The translations under genes were made by a program, and so were the position numbers. The notes under the pieces were generated by a model. It was not told where the DNA came from. It did no database searches and saw nothing but the letters and a program-made list of their open reading frames with translations. Shown piece by piece: positions 8,115-14,528 of a DNA stretch of 14,528 bases; within the stretch, counting starts at the first letter, position 1, and every line of letters begins with the position of its first letter. Source of the DNA: Verrucomicrobiota bacterium (lineage in GTDB: Bacteria; Verrucomicrobiota; Verrucomicrobiia; Opitutales; Seribacteraceae); NCBI GenBank assembly GCA_030830145.1, contig JAURNO010000457.1:1-14528 (forward strand). Direction: 5' to 3'.

Positions 8115-9560
8115 ATGAATGTGTTTCTATTCCTGCTTGCCGGAGCGACCGTAGGAATCCTAGGCCTTTTGTATTTTGGGAAAATATCCAAGAGGAAAAT
8201 ATCGGATCTACGAGATGAGAAGATTCGCTTGCAGAAGGAAAAGGAAATTATCGTAGAATTCATGCATAACCTGGCCGTCGCCATCGGTGAAGGCGTAGCT
8301 CGGAAGGACCTTTACCATCGTATCGTGCATACGGCAGTGATGACCACAGGCGCCATGAGTGCATGCGTCTATGAAAAACTCGAGAACGGGAAACTCAGAG
8401 GAATTGCAACGGAAGGGCTTTTCCCTCCCCAGCGACGCATGAAGGAATCACTGGGTGAGGAAGCATCAACAAGAGCGAGCTTTCTCGAGAAAATTCTCAG
8501 TTCGGAAATTTTGGAAGAAGGGGAGGGAATCGTCGGGGAAGTGGCAAAGACGGGGAAACCGGTTTTTGTCGGCAACGCACAATCCGATCCGAGGATCGTG
8601 AAACATCCGGACCCGGCTCTTGCGGTTCGCTCCATGGTATATTCTCCTCTCATTCACGATGATTCGATCTTGGGTGTTTTAGTAGTCGCGAATCCATCCA
8701 GCGGTCTCACTTTCTCGGAAATGGATTTGTCCCTCGTTAACTCCTTGGCCGAACAGGCTGCACTGGCGATCAAGAATTCCGATGCGATGAATTTGCGACT
8801 TGAAAAATCAAGGATGGATTCGGATCTCGGATTGGCAAAGGAAGTCCAAGAGCTTTTTTTAGCCCAAAAATCCCCTGACTCCAAGGGATTGGAGGTCGAC
8901 GCTCAATATCTGCCTTCATCCCAAGTAGGGGGTGACTTCTATGATTTTTACAAGCTTTCACCCACCAAGTTCGGAGTTTGCATTGCCGATGTCTCGGGAA
9001 AGGGCGTACCCGCATCTCTTCTTATGGCTTTGTGCCAAACCAACCTCCGCCACTACGTAAACAAAACAAGATCTCCGGCCACTGTTTTGAAGAAACTAAA
9101 CTTGGATTTGGAAAAACGCATAAGGGAAGATATGTTCATCACCCTTTTCCTCGCGATTATTGATACGCAAACCAATACCGCCACCTATGCTCGGGCAGGA
9201 CACGAACCTGCTCTTTTGGCCAAGCAAGGGGAAGGCGACGAAATTTCCATAGAAAAACTTCATGGGAACGGAATGGCTTTGGGAATGGTACCCGCGGATT
9301 TCTTCGATGAAACCATCGAGGATAAAGTCATTCCTTTTGAGAAAGGAAACGTCATGGTTTTATTTACCGATGGGGTAACGGAAGCCGAAAACGAGGAGCG
9401 GGAAGAATTTGGACAAGAACGGCTTTGCAAACGACTTACATCTAGAATCCTTTTGAAGCCCAACGAATTCAACCGAAAGTTGCTTTCCGACCTAGATGAA
9501 TATTCTTCCGCTTCTTACGAGAGAGACGACGTCACCATCGTCACCCTGAAAAGAGTCTGA
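8115..9560 (+). CDS. membrane-anchored GAF-PP2C serine phosphatase (RsbU/SpoIIE type)
   Basis: The 481-aa protein probably dephosphorylates the STAS protein encoded just upstream. Order: one N-terminal membrane helix (about 2-21), then a basic stop sequence KISKRK; a short coiled coil (about 28-48); a GAF-like sensor domain (about 48-222), ending in the typical GVLVVANP strand and LAEQAALAIKN helix; a linker helix (about 225-250) with the LAKEVQ motif seen before this phosphatase class; and a PP2C/SpoIIE domain (about 255-481). The metal-binding acidic residues are present: D274 in GGDFYD, D292 in ADVSGKG, D419 in FTDG, and D471-D472 in ERDDVT, so it should be active. No periplasmic domain of any size is visible, so sensing is probably cytoplasmic through GAF. 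There is no strong ribosome site 17 bp after the STAS stop, which suggests translational coupling. It ends 10 bp before the convergent DUF5069-like gene. Confidence 0.92.
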   Translation: MNVFLFLLAGATVGILGLLYFGKISKRKISDLRDEKIRLQKEKEIIVEFMHNLAVAIGEGVARKDLYHRIVHTAVMTTGAMSACVYEKLENGKLRGIATEGLFPPQRRMKESLGEEASTRASFLEKILSSEILEEGEGIVGEVAKTGKPVFVGNAQSDPRIVKHPDPALAVRSMVYSPLIHDDSILGVLVVANPSSGLTFSEMDLSLVNSLAEQAALAIKNSDAMNLRLEKSRMDSDLGLAKEVQELFLAQKSPDSKGLEVDAQYLPSSQVGGDFYDFYKLSPTKFGVCIADVSGKGVPASLLMALCQTNLRHYVNKTRSPATVLKKLNLDLEKRIREDMFITLFLAIIDTQTNTATYARAGHEPALLAKQGEGDEISIEKLHGNGMALGMVPADFFDETIEDKVIPFEKGNVMVLFTDGVTEAENEEREEFGQERLCKRLTSRILLKPNEFNRKLLSDLDEYSSASYERDDVTIVTLKRV

Positions 9561-9570
9561 GACCAGAGTG

Positions 9571-10065
9571 TCAATCGAGCTTACCCTCGTCAAAATCAAT
9601 CACGTCTGCAAAGCAACGGAGGTCGTCTCGGGCTCCTGCCCCAAGATCCACCTTGATTTCCTCAAGTTTATCAAGCGCCATGTCCGACATCCCCATTTGG
9701 ACTACTTTTCGATTCCAAATATGAACCTTGAGATCCTTCGGGAACAAACCAAGAAGTTTTTCGTCAAGCTGGGTTTTCGTAGAGCTTTCCTTGACGCAAT
9801 CGACAATCACATCCGGGTCAACTCCAAGATGAAGGCACAGAAAGCCATCGAATCCCTTGGTGAAGTTTCTTTGGTAACTGGCGGGCAATTTCCCCTCAAG
9901 GTGCTTTTGAATCTTAGCCAAAAAGCGGGGCAAATGAAGAAGTCCACATGGATGAGGTTGATAGGGAGAAGGTAAATCGAGGAGAATTGCTCCTGTTGGG
10001 CCTTCGGTAATATTGTCGTCGATGTTTGTCAAAATGAAGAAATTCGGTTTTGTAAGAATGTTCAT
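9571..10065 (-). CDS. DUF5069-like protein of unknown function
   Basis: This is a 164-aa soluble protein with no signal peptide or membrane helix. The segment HPCGLLHLPRFLAKIQKHL (38-56), followed by GKLPASY, and the later stretch FDGFLCLHLGVDPD (72-85) resemble what I remember of DUF5069 proteins, which have an arginine/lysine-rich 'RxIDKARAxLAG' helix and an 'FLGID' segment. DUF5069 is common in Verrucomicrobia and relatives, and no function is established to my knowledge. ATG 10065 is the only upstream ATG; the similarity begins near residue 30, so an internal start such as TTG at codon 12 cannot be ruled out. The start lies 8 bp from the divergent ABC exporter start. A TATACT hexamer on the minus strand (10118-10113) could be a -10 box, placing its promoter inside the exporter gene. 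The frame on the opposite strand (9568-9975) is a shadow. Confidence 0.7.
   Translation of the reverse strand: MNILTKPNFFILTNIDDNITEGPTGAILLDLPSPYQPHPCGLLHLPRFLAKIQKHLEGKLPASYQRNFTKGFDGFLCLHLGVDPDVIVDCVKESSTKTQLDEKLLGLFPKDLKVHIWNRKVVQMGMSDMALDKLEEIKVDLGAGARDDLRCFADVIDFDEGKLD
10026..10054 (+). promoter_or_regulatory. candidate promoter for the ABC exporter gene
   Basis: TTGTCA (10026-10031) matches five of six bases of the sigma-70 -35 box and is followed after 17 bases by TTTGTA (10049-10054), a poor -10 box. It lies within the first codons of the divergent gene. It is offered because the 8-bp spacer between the two starts leaves no room for a promoter. Confidence 0.2.
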
Positions 10066-10073
10066 TAACCATT

Positions 10074-11840
10074 GTGAAAGAAAGTAAAAACAAAAAAGTT
10101 ATCAGAAGGGTAAGTATATACCTCCTCGAGCATAAGTTTCTTTTTGGACTTACGCTTGCCTTGGCCTGCGGTATGACGCTTCTTTCCGTTTCCGTTCCTT
10201 CCGTGATTCAAAAAGTGCTGGATGAAATTTTCAATGAAGGACTTGGTGAGGGCGGTTTCTTGGCACGAGGACTTGGATTGATTGCCTGCCTGTTCCTTCT
10301 CAAGGAAACCCTCAATTGTTTTCGAATTCGGGTTAACAACAAGTTGGAGCAAAAGGTTATCTTTAAGCTTCGCAAGGACTTGCACGACAAGTTACTCAAT
10401 TTGCCCATCAGTTTTTACGATCGGCGAAAGAGCGGAGATATTTCGTCACGAGTGGTGGAGGACGTACAAAGCGTGGAGCGAGCCATCCTGGATGGGACAG
10501 AGCAAGGGGTCATTGCCGTCCTGACCTTGATCGGGGTTACTGTCATGATGTTCTTTCAGGAGCCTCGCTTGGCTTTTTTGGTTTTTTTGCCATTGCCCGT
10601 TCTTGCCGTCATGGCCTTTCGCTATTCAAAGGTTTCCAAACGGAACTGGCGTTTGGTCCGCGAAGCTTCGGGTGATCTTAACTCTATTTTGGTCGAAGAC
10701 ATTCAAGGCAATAGGCTCATTCACGCCTTCGCCCTGCAAGAAAGGGAACAATCTCGGTTCCATAAAATTGGCAAAGAAGTCGAGAGGAGATCCCTTCAGG
10801 CTATGTACCGATGGTCGATACAAGGGCCGGGTGCAAGTTTCACTTCCTCTTTGGGTATCCTCGCCGTCGTGGGAATGGGCGCTTACCTTCTTGAAACGGA
10901 CGCCAATTTCACTACAGGTCAATTTTTCGCCTTTCTTCTTTATGCAAACATGTTTTATGAGCCAGTCAGGCAATTGGTATCGATCAATAACTTGGTATCT
11001 GCCGGCAAAGCTTCAGGTGAGCGGGTCTTTGAGATTCTAGATGCGGACGTACAAATCCAAAACCCCTCCCAAGCAACTCCTTTCCCTTGCTCCGATCACT
11101 CCATTGTCTTCGATTCAGTTTCTTTTTCTTACGATACCAGGGCTTCCATTGTAACGGATTTGGACTTTAGGCTTCAGCACGGTTCCACAACTGCATTGGT
11201 CGGACCCACCGGTGCAGGCAAAAGTACCGTAGCCAACCTCATCCTGAGATACTACGATGTCGAGGAAGGTGCGGTTCGGATTGGTGATACGGATGTTCGT
11301 GATCTCCGACTCAAAGATTTGAGGTCCCAAATCGGCATGGTTTCACAAGATCCTTTTCTATTTGATGCATCCGTTAAGGAAAACCTTTTGCTTGCCGAAC
11401 CAACGGCCCTTGATTCGGACCTGCAAAATGCGCTTGAGGTCGCCCATGCATGGAATTTTGTAAAGGAACTGCCGGACGGATGGGATACGCAGATTGGGGA
11501 GAAAGGCGTTCGCCTGAGCATGGGTGAAAAACAGAGGCTCACTTTAGCTCGGGCCATTCTCAAAGCTCCGCCGATCGTAATTTTGGATGAGGCCACCTCA
11601 AGCGTGGACGTTGAAACCGAAAGAGGTATTCAAAACGCTTTGGCCACCCTGACGAAAGATCGAACGACTTTAGTCATCGCTCATAGGCTCAGTACCATAA
11701 GGGACGCCGATAAGATCATATTTCTCGAGAAAGGAAAAATTATCGAGCAAGGCAGCCACAACCAACTTGTTGGCCTGAATGGAGCTTACGCTAAGTTTTG
11801 CAAGTACCAGGAAAATTTCATTCCCGAAAAAACAAACTGA
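10074..11840 (+). CDS. MsbA-type ABC exporter half-transporter (permease-ATPase fusion)
   Basis: This is a 588-aa inner-membrane half-transporter expected to dimerise and export a lipid-like or drug-like substrate. The N-terminal membrane domain (about 15-315) has the six-helix exporter pattern, including the coupling motif SFYDRRKSGDISSR (113-126). The ATPase domain (about 340-580) has Walker A GPTGAGKST (377-385, K383), the Q loop Q425 in SQDPFLF, a signature reading LSMGE (481-485) instead of LSGGQ, Walker B ILDE with D505 and catalytic E506, and the switch His H537 in AHRLS. All key catalytic residues are present. The start is GTG 10074, which gives the usual short cytoplasmic lead before helix 1; the Shine-Dalgarno is weak. 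The substrate cannot be told from sequence, because MsbA, LmrA-like and multidrug members look alike. No lipid A gene lies nearby. It stops 1 bp before the convergent small membrane protein gene. Confidence 0.93.
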   Translation: MKESKNKKVIRRVSIYLLEHKFLFGLTLALACGMTLLSVSVPSVIQKVLDEIFNEGLGEGGFLARGLGLIACLFLLKETLNCFRIRVNNKLEQKVIFKLRKDLHDKLLNLPISFYDRRKSGDISSRVVEDVQSVERAILDGTEQGVIAVLTLIGVTVMMFFQEPRLAFLVFLPLPVLAVMAFRYSKVSKRNWRLVREASGDLNSILVEDIQGNRLIHAFALQEREQSRFHKIGKEVERRSLQAMYRWSIQGPGASFTSSLGILAVVGMGAYLLETDANFTTGQFFAFLLYANMFYEPVRQLVSINNLVSAGKASGERVFEILDADVQIQNPSQATPFPCSDHSIVFDSVSFSYDTRASIVTDLDFRLQHGSTTALVGPTGAGKSTVANLILRYYDVEEGAVRIGDTDVRDLRLKDLRSQIGMVSQDPFLFDASVKENLLLAEPTALDSDLQNALEVAHAWNFVKELPDGWDTQIGEKGVRLSMGEKQRLTLARAILKAPPIVILDEATSSVDVETERGIQNALATLTKDRTTLVIAHRLSTIRDADKIIFLEKGKIIEQGSHNQLVGLNGAYAKFCKYQENFIPEKTN

Positions 11841-11841
11841 A

Positions 11842-12171
11842 TTACGCGTTCCTTCTGGAGTAGAAGAGACCGAACCTAATCAAAAGACTCAACAAGTAAG
11901 GAGAGCAAAGAAACAAAAGCCTGACCATGGGCCTCACAAAGCCATCATTCGCTAGAAAATACACCTTGGACTCCGCCCAAGTACGTAAGTGCATTCCGGA
12001 GAAATACTCCAACCCAAGCGCTTGACCTAAAAAATAAACCATCAACGGCCAAATAGTAAACCCGGTAGTAAGAAAGAACAGGGCGAACCAAAGCTCTTTG
12101 CTCCAGTCAATTATTTCGTTTTTTATCACTTCGTGTCCTTGCATTAAAAATGTCTTTGTATCAGTATTCAT
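11842..12171 (-). CDS. small two-helix membrane protein, unknown function
   Basis: I do not recognise this 109-aa protein. It has a short acidic/polar N terminus, a long hydrophobic segment (about 28-50, LWFALFFLTTGFTIWPLMVYFLG), a middle region with aromatic residues (51-80), a second hydrophobic segment (about 82-103, RLLFLCSPYLLSLLIRFGLFY) and a basic end, SRRNA. That suggests a two-pass inner-membrane protein with a positively charged cytoplasmic C terminus. ATG 12171 is chosen over the upstream TTG 12219, which would overlap the start of the divergent cytochrome gene. No ribosome site is obvious. It is convergent with the ABC exporter (1-bp gap) and has 38 bp to the divergent cytochrome gene. 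It may work with either neighbour, but nothing in the sequence shows that. Confidence 0.65.
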   Translation of the reverse strand: MNTDTKTFLMQGHEVIKNEIIDWSKELWFALFFLTTGFTIWPLMVYFLGQALGLEYFSGMHLRTWAESKVYFLANDGFVRPMVRLLFLCSPYLLSLLIRFGLFYSRRNA

Positions 12172-12184
12172 AGCAAGATATTTA
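12156..12184 (+). promoter_or_regulatory. candidate promoter for the cytochrome-LRR gene
   Basis: TTGTAT (12156-12161) and TATTTA (12179-12184) are 17 bases apart and end about 25 bases before ATG 12210. Each box matches the sigma-70 consensus at only three of six positions. The element would overlap the first codons of the divergent small membrane protein gene. Confidence 0.2.
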
Positions 12185-12209
12185 ACTTTTCCCAATTCCC
12201 AATTCACTA

Positions 12210-13631
12210 ATGAAAACAATCTTGAGCATACCCTTTTCCTTTTTCCTCCTTATCTCTTCGGCTACTGCAAAAGATGATTCTCCCCAAAACGTATTCAAAG
12301 ACCTAATCAGACCGGTCTTGGATGCAAAGTGCGTACAGTGTCATGGAGCGGACAAGGACAAGGGCAAACTCCGCATGCATACCAATGAAACTCTGCTCAA
12401 AGGAGGCCGAGGGGTCGGGAGCGATATCGTAATCAAGGGAGAAGCAGACGACAGCGAACTGATCTACCGCATCACGTTACCCAAGGATGATGAGGAAGCC
12501 ATGCCCCCCTTTGAGGACAAGGAGCATTACAACCCGGTGAGCCCACAGGAACTTGAGGTGATGAAAGCATGGATTAAATTAGGTGCTTCTTTCGATTTGC
12601 TTCTAACGGACCTCGACGAATCGAGCCGCAAAGCAGCCGATCACGTTTTAAAGAACATGCCCAAAAAGATCCTCTCGCTCACAGCCAAATTACAACCGCA
12701 ACTCCCTGAAGTTCCTGAGGCTGACCCCAAAGCTCTAGCTGCCCTTAGAAAAGCCGGCGTACTCGCTTTACCCATCGCCCAAAACACCAATGCCATTTAC
12801 GTGAATGCATCGTATGCCGGTCAATCCTTTGATGATAAGAAACTTCAATTGCTCAACCCTCTCGCCAAGCAATTACTTTGGCTTAATCTTGCCCGAACCG
12901 GAGTAACCGACCAAGGAATTCAATCCCTTGGCAAATTAACCATGCTTACCCGGCTACACTTGGAAAACACCTCCATCACGGATTCAGCTTCGGCTCATCT
13001 TTCCAAGCTCAAGAGCTTGGAATACCTCAACCTCTACGGGACTAAGGTTTCCGATGCATCAGTAGGCAATCTCGCAAAGCTCCGTAAACTCTCCAAAGTC
13101 TTTCTTTGGCAAACTAAGTTTACCCAAAAGGGAGCGGACTCCCTAAAGAAAAGCTTTGTCGACGCCGGAAAGTACAATTCATTAAGCGCCGAGCAGAAAA
13201 AGCTCCAGGCTTCCCTCGACCAAATTACGAAAAATGAGAATACCAAGATGGAAAAACTCGAGGAAAAAAAGACAAACCTGAGCAAGCAAACCTCCGACGA
13301 AAAGCCCATCAACGCGAAATGCCCCGTATCGAATAAAGATTTGGACGAAACCAAGAACTCCACTTTCGAAGGTCGAAAAATTGGTTTTTGCTGCGACAAA
13401 TGCAAGGGCAAATTCGATGCGAATCCTGAGTCATTCAGGGCAAAAATCAAGGATTTCAAGCCCTCTGAAAATTTCGCCAAGGCCGATGAAGAGTTCAAGA
13501 AACAAGAACGCGAATCATCAACCAAGAGGGACGACGCCCAAACCAAAGTGAACAAAGTATCCGGAGAGCTGAGGAAACTTGGTCCGGAAGTGAATATGGG
13601 ATGGAAGCAACCCTTGGCCGACAAAAAGTAG
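12210..13631 (+). CDS. secreted cytochrome c (planctomycete type) - LRR - YHS/TRASH-like fusion
   Basis: This is a 473-aa exported protein. Residues 1-20 form a signal peptide (MKTILSIPFSFFLLISSATA, with an AxA-type cleavage site). A class I cytochrome c domain follows (about 25-130), with the haem site C41-V-Q-C44-H45 (KCVQCHG) and the likely axial Met98 in AMPP, the pattern of the PSCyt1 domains abundant in Planctomycetes and Verrucomicrobia. A leucine-rich region (about 215-312) has repeats of the LxxLxLxxTxVTDxGxxxLxxL type. A helical, charged stretch (about 325-362) leads to a cysteine domain (371-410: C371, C394-C395, C398, with GFCCDKC and KFDANPESF) that resembles YHS/TRASH metal-binding domains. 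A second charged coiled coil (about 420-455) ends it. It probably acts in the periplasm, perhaps in electron transfer or metal handling; the LRR suggests partner binding. It overlaps no gene and has no obvious operon partner. Confidence 0.88.
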   Translation: MKTILSIPFSFFLLISSATAKDDSPQNVFKDLIRPVLDAKCVQCHGADKDKGKLRMHTNETLLKGGRGVGSDIVIKGEADDSELIYRITLPKDDEEAMPPFEDKEHYNPVSPQELEVMKAWIKLGASFDLLLTDLDESSRKAADHVLKNMPKKILSLTAKLQPQLPEVPEADPKALAALRKAGVLALPIAQNTNAIYVNASYAGQSFDDKKLQLLNPLAKQLLWLNLARTGVTDQGIQSLGKLTMLTRLHLENTSITDSASAHLSKLKSLEYLNLYGTKVSDASVGNLAKLRKLSKVFLWQTKFTQKGADSLKKSFVDAGKYNSLSAEQKKLQASLDQITKNENTKMEKLEEKKTNLSKQTSDEKPINAKCPVSNKDLDETKNSTFEGRKIGFCCDKCKGKFDANPESFRAKIKDFKPSENFAKADEEFKKQERESSTKRDDAQTKVNKVSGELRKLGPEVNMGWKQPLADKK

Positions 13632-13707
13632 GCTTCACGGTATTAACATCGGGATAGGTCCTGGTAAAATCGCAGGATAGCTTTCCCTTCTTTTGACGAG
13701 GCCTCTC

Positions 13708-14528
13708 TTATCGGGGTCCGAGAGCAGCCCTTTCTTCATTGCCTCCCTTGCATATAAGTACGGCTACGATGATCAGCGCGCTTCCAATGCCCAAACGAAC
13801 CATCATTGAAGTGGAAATATCTTCGATTTCTCTAAAAACAAAAAGGGAAACTAAAACTGCGAGAGGAACCACCGCGTTATTGAACGCGGCAAGAGTTCCC
13901 GGGTTACTAAGAGACGCACCCTTGTTCCACAGAAAGAAGCCGATCCCGGAAGCAACGATGCCCAAATAGAGGATTGAAAGCCATTGGGATGGTTCGGTCG
14001 GCAGGTCGCTCCAATCACTGAAGAACAGACTAAACTGCAGAGCAGTTAGAGCCCCTCCCGCTGCCAACAGAGTGAACACCTCTCGATCCTTCACGGTCTC
14101 GTTCCCACGCTTCCAATCGCGGTATGCGACTTGTCCATAGGCAAAGGAAAGACCCGCAAGTTGCATAAGCCCAAAACCGATCCAAAAATCCCCGCTCGGA
14201 ACCGTTTTGGCTTTCAGGCATGCTGCACCCAAAACCGAGATGATGGCCGCAATGAAAAAGTTTGGTGAAAATCTTCTTCGCCGAATATCATGGACAAGGA
14301 CCACGTAAACCGGAGTTAAGATCGAGAAAAGAGCAACCAAATGAGAGGGCAGGTATTGGAAAGCCTTCATGTAAAAGGAATACATAAGACCAAACTGGAT
14401 GGCTCCATAAGTCATGAGTTTCCCGCAGTCCTCCCTTCCGATTTTTCGGGATCGTAAACAGGGCAGGAAAAGAAAGGTCGCGCAGACGAGACGAAGGGTA
14501 GCCACGAAAAAGGAATCCACTCCGATTA
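13708..14528 (-). CDS. EamA/DMT-superfamily permease, N terminus beyond window edge
   Basis: This is a polytopic inner-membrane protein of the drug/metabolite transporter superfamily, with two EamA repeats of about five helices each. The first repeat (with ATLRLVCATFLFLP, then the QFGLMYSFYMKAFQYLP helix and the ALFSILTPVYVVLV helix) and the second (from the FWIGFGLMQLAGLSFAYGQ helix to the GIGSALIIVAVLICKG helix near the end) are both recognisable. About 273 residues are present. The frame is open to base 14528: an in-frame GTG at 14520 is preceded by codons for Ile-Gly, which fits the usual '...xIGxxFFVAxLR' run of the first helix pair. So the true start, with the first helix, lies off the right edge. 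Substrates in this family range from amino acids to nucleobases and cannot be told here. The gene is convergent with the cytochrome-LRR gene, 76 bp away. Confidence 0.9.
   Translation of the reverse strand, partial: IGVDSFFVATLRLVCATFLFLPCLRSRKIGREDCGKLMTYGAIQFGLMYSFYMKAFQYLPSHLVALFSILTPVYVVLVHDIRRRRFSPNFFIAAIISVLGAACLKAKTVPSGDFWIGFGLMQLAGLSFAYGQVAYRDWKRGNETVKDREVFTLLAAGGALTALQFSLFFSDWSDLPTEPSQWLSILYLGIVASGIGFFLWNKGASLSNPGTLAAFNNAVVPLAVLVSLFVFREIEDISTSMMVRLGIGSALIIVAVLICKGGNEERAALGPR

Noticed and set aside
9568..9975. 135-aa open frame on the plus strand
   Set aside because: It lies entirely antisense to the DUF5069-like gene and shows no recognisable family; it is a shadow frame.
12172..12219. 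TTG 12219 as start of the small membrane protein
   Set aside because: It would overlap the start of the divergent cytochrome gene and adds 16 residues with no support; ATG 12171 is simpler.
13658..13678. Hairpin GTCCTG/CAGGAT between the cytochrome and permease genes as a terminator
   Set aside because: It has only five Watson-Crick pairs plus one G-T pair, and no clean T tract follows on either strand.

Overview
The window looks like a piece of chromosome from a member of the PVC superphylum, most likely Verrucomicrobiota. Three things suggest this. UvrA is about 1800 residues long with four ATPase halves, a form known to me from Chlamydiae and relatives. A secreted planctomycete-type cytochrome c is joined to leucine-rich repeats. 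A small protein resembles the DUF5069 family. The placement is inferred from gene content; no marker phylogeny was possible. I see no insertion sequence, phage gene, CRISPR array or defence locus, and the region reads as ordinary core and accessory chromosome.

Layout: the 3' part of a tRNA-Glu(UUC) lies at the left edge, followed by a short hairpin and T tract and then the large uvrA (117-5540, +). uvrA converges on tyrS (5521-6705, -), and the two ends overlap by 20 bp. A 174-bp divergent spacer separates tyrS from an AhpE/BCP-like peroxiredoxin (6880-7350, +). After a 243-bp spacer comes a two-gene unit (7594-9560, +): a STAS anti-anti-sigma-type protein and a membrane-anchored GAF-PP2C (RsbU/SpoIIE-type) phosphatase. 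These are two of the parts of a partner-switching signalling circuit. Its kinase/anti-sigma factor and its sigma factor or other output are not in the window.

The right part holds a DUF5069-like gene (9571-10065, -) divergent from a half-size MsbA-type ABC exporter (10074-11840, +), with only 8 bp between the two start codons. The exporter converges, with a 1-bp gap, on a small two-helix membrane protein (11842-12171, -). That gene diverges from a secreted cytochrome c/LRR/YHS-like multidomain protein (12210-13631, +). An EamA/DMT-type permease (13708 to the right edge, -) runs off the window at its 5' end.

Genes are packed tightly, with two convergent pairs touching or overlapping and several divergent starts very close together. 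Shine-Dalgarno sequences are mostly weak. The points most worth a second look are the asymmetric division of features between the two UvrA copies, the Walker B Asp-to-Glu change in its fourth ATPase, the altered HIGH motif of TyrRS, the orphan STAS-phosphatase pair, and the cytochrome-LRR-metal-domain fusion.
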